64,000 bases of DNA, from contig OZ245043.1 of assembly GCA_965224285.1 (NCBI GenBank), positions 4,960,001 through 5,024,000 of the forward strand. The letters are read 5' to 3'. Source of the stretch: JAJCYK01 sp965224285 (lineage in GTDB: Bacteria; Bacteroidota; Bacteroidia; Cytophagales; Cyclobacteriaceae). Shown one piece after another: positions 63,054 to 64,000 of the stretch. Position numbers and translations under genes: made by a program. The first letter of the stretch is position 1. Every line of letters begins with the position of its first letter. Below the pieces are notes generated by a model, which saw nothing but the letters and a program-made list of their open reading frames with translations, ran no database searches and was not told the origin of the DNA.

Positions 63054-64000
63054 ATGCATAGAGAGGCATTTAAAAAATTATTCCTGACAAAACTTTTGAG
63101 TGACATCTCAAATTATTTTCGGGTCTATGAATTCCTAAAAGTCAAAGCAAAATCATTGAAGAATGGCGCGATTTTGATAAAAGACGAAGAAGATTTTTGG
63201 AAAAGAGTATTAGGAGAGCAATTTCTACAGGAAACGGAAGGAGAAACCTTAACTAATGGTGCCGTTCTAAAATTTGAGAACATGTTTCTCACAGATTGGG
63301 CACCTAAACTACCAGGCGGTATTTGGACTAAAAAAGGAAATTCAAGAGCATTCGGTTTTCGAGAAGAACTTGACCTATTACAAGTTGGCGATCGCATGCA
63401 TCCAATAATACATCCTGATGCCAAAAGCAGGAGAATTAATTCGGGATTTGGAAGTATTCGTGTTAATCCAATTGGTAATGACTCTGACTACTTTAACTAC
63501 ATGAATTTAGTAAGCCCAAAATATTGGAATGCAGATTTTGGGATTCCAGTGATTGTTCCGAAATCAGTCTATCAAGAGTTTATAGACAAATCAAAGCGAG
63601 GTGCTCCGTGGGTCGAAAAGTTGGAAGCGATATTGATTTTAAACGAACGACTCCCAATATCAAACTTTATCAGTAATTCGATCGGATATAAACTTTCAGA
63701 TGAAATTGAGGATGAATTGACTAATATGCCACACCTTCCAAAATGCTATTTGTACATCCCTTCGCGATTGAACCTTGAAATAAAAACAAATGATACACAC
63801 CCTGTAACTACAGCTTGGACAATGTTTGAAACAAGGAGAAATGATTATGGGCTGACCTATTGCCACTTTAATCCTTACGAAAAAGATGCATTTGAGGGAG
63901 TCTCAAGCTTTCTAGAAGAGTATTCAAAAAGATTTGATGGGACGAAGATCATCACTGATTATGATGGGATAACACCCCGCCTTAATGCAAAAGTTAACCT
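63054..64000 (+). CDS. unrecognised protein, 3' end beyond window
   Basis: An uninterrupted frame runs from the ATG at 63054 to the window end (315 codons, no stop). It begins MHREAFKKLFL, is globular-looking and has no signal peptide or membrane helix. The last visible part, FLEEYSKRFDGTKIITDYDG, resembles the short linker seen before effector or STAND-type domains in bacterial conflict proteins; this is a weak impression only. It lies 14 bases after the recombination-site-like dyad, so it may be cargo of that recombinase. Codon use is more AT-rich than in most genes of the window. Confidence 0.75.
   Translation, partial: MHREAFKKLFLTKLLSDISNYFRVYEFLKVKAKSLKNGAILIKDEEDFWKRVLGEQFLQETEGETLTNGAVLKFENMFLTDWAPKLPGGIWTKKGNSRAFGFREELDLLQVGDRMHPIIHPDAKSRRINSGFGSIRVNPIGNDSDYFNYMNLVSPKYWNADFGIPVIVPKSVYQEFIDKSKRGAPWVEKLEAILILNERLPISNFISNSIGYKLSDEIEDELTNMPHLPKCYLYIPSRLNLEIKTNDTHPVTTAWTMFETRRNDYGLTYCHFNPYEKDAFEGVSSFLEEYSKRFDGTKIITDYDGITPRLNAKVN

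Noticed and set aside
63125..63424. 99-residue minus-strand frame
   Set aside because: The plus strand is open for over 900 bases across it with protein-like composition, so this is a shadow.

Overview
The window looks like a chromosomal segment of a Bacteroidota bacterium, most likely of the class Cytophagia. The evidence is the gliding protein GldC, the ftsX-DUF3098-uppP-truB-ribF gene order, DUF4249 lipoproteins paired with TonB-dependent receptors, a SufBCDSE operon, a DUF4159 protein, and -7 promoter boxes of the form TAnnTTTG instead of sigma70 -10/-35 boxes. No species can be named from sequence alone. Most genes lie on the minus strand in tightly packed operons.

Positions 1-16.3 kb: a truncated gene end; a secreted protein with kinase-like (CotH-like) motifs; a GMC oxidoreductase with its small Tat-type subunit; a TonB-dependent receptor with an SGNH-hydrolase lipoprotein; then a nine-gene minus-strand run (ftsX, DUF3098, uppP, truB, ribF, two CoA-transferase subunits, an M48 lipoprotein protease, gldC), preceded by an ECF sigma factor and a membrane-anchored partner. 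Positions 16.7-27.7 kb: a K+-dependent membrane pyrophosphatase; queD-folE-marR; and the suf operon (sufB, C, D, S, E, a DUF59 gene, a bacilliredoxin), with a dyad inside its putative promoter, followed upstream by an Lrp/AsnC regulator.

Positions 27.85-28.09 kb hold the most unusual element: a 163-nt tRNA-like RNA. It has a complete acceptor stem, a Leu-type D arm and a canonical T arm, but a variable region of about 95 nt that can fold into a multi-hairpin domain. It has its own -7 box and terminator and no protein-coding role that I can see. Next come a long-chain acyl-CoA synthetase and an AlkB-type hydroxylase (tail to tail), a metallophosphatase and a divergent EF-G paralogue.

Positions 33.9-54.6 kb: small secreted proteins; a TonB receptor-DUF4249-DUF4249-large surface protein cluster followed by a stand-alone plug-domain protein; a fused ATP sulfurylase/APS kinase; SMC; DUF4159; several lipoproteins; MOSC, GNAT and gamma-carbonic-anhydrase-like proteins. 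Positions 55.2-59.3 kb: a tandem array of six roughly 283-bp units. Each unit carries a remnant of the 5' end of a vanadium-haloperoxidase-like gene and a REP-like hairpin. It is followed by a second remnant of the same gene and then by the intact gene. A 26-bp perfect palindrome lies between this gene and the next, divergent one.

Positions 59.5-64 kb look like the edge of an accessory region: a methyltransferase-like protein, an alpha/beta-hydrolase fused to a class III nucleotidyl cyclase, and a tyrosine recombinase followed at once by a recombination-site-like dyad. The last gene is unrecognised and runs off the right edge of the window.
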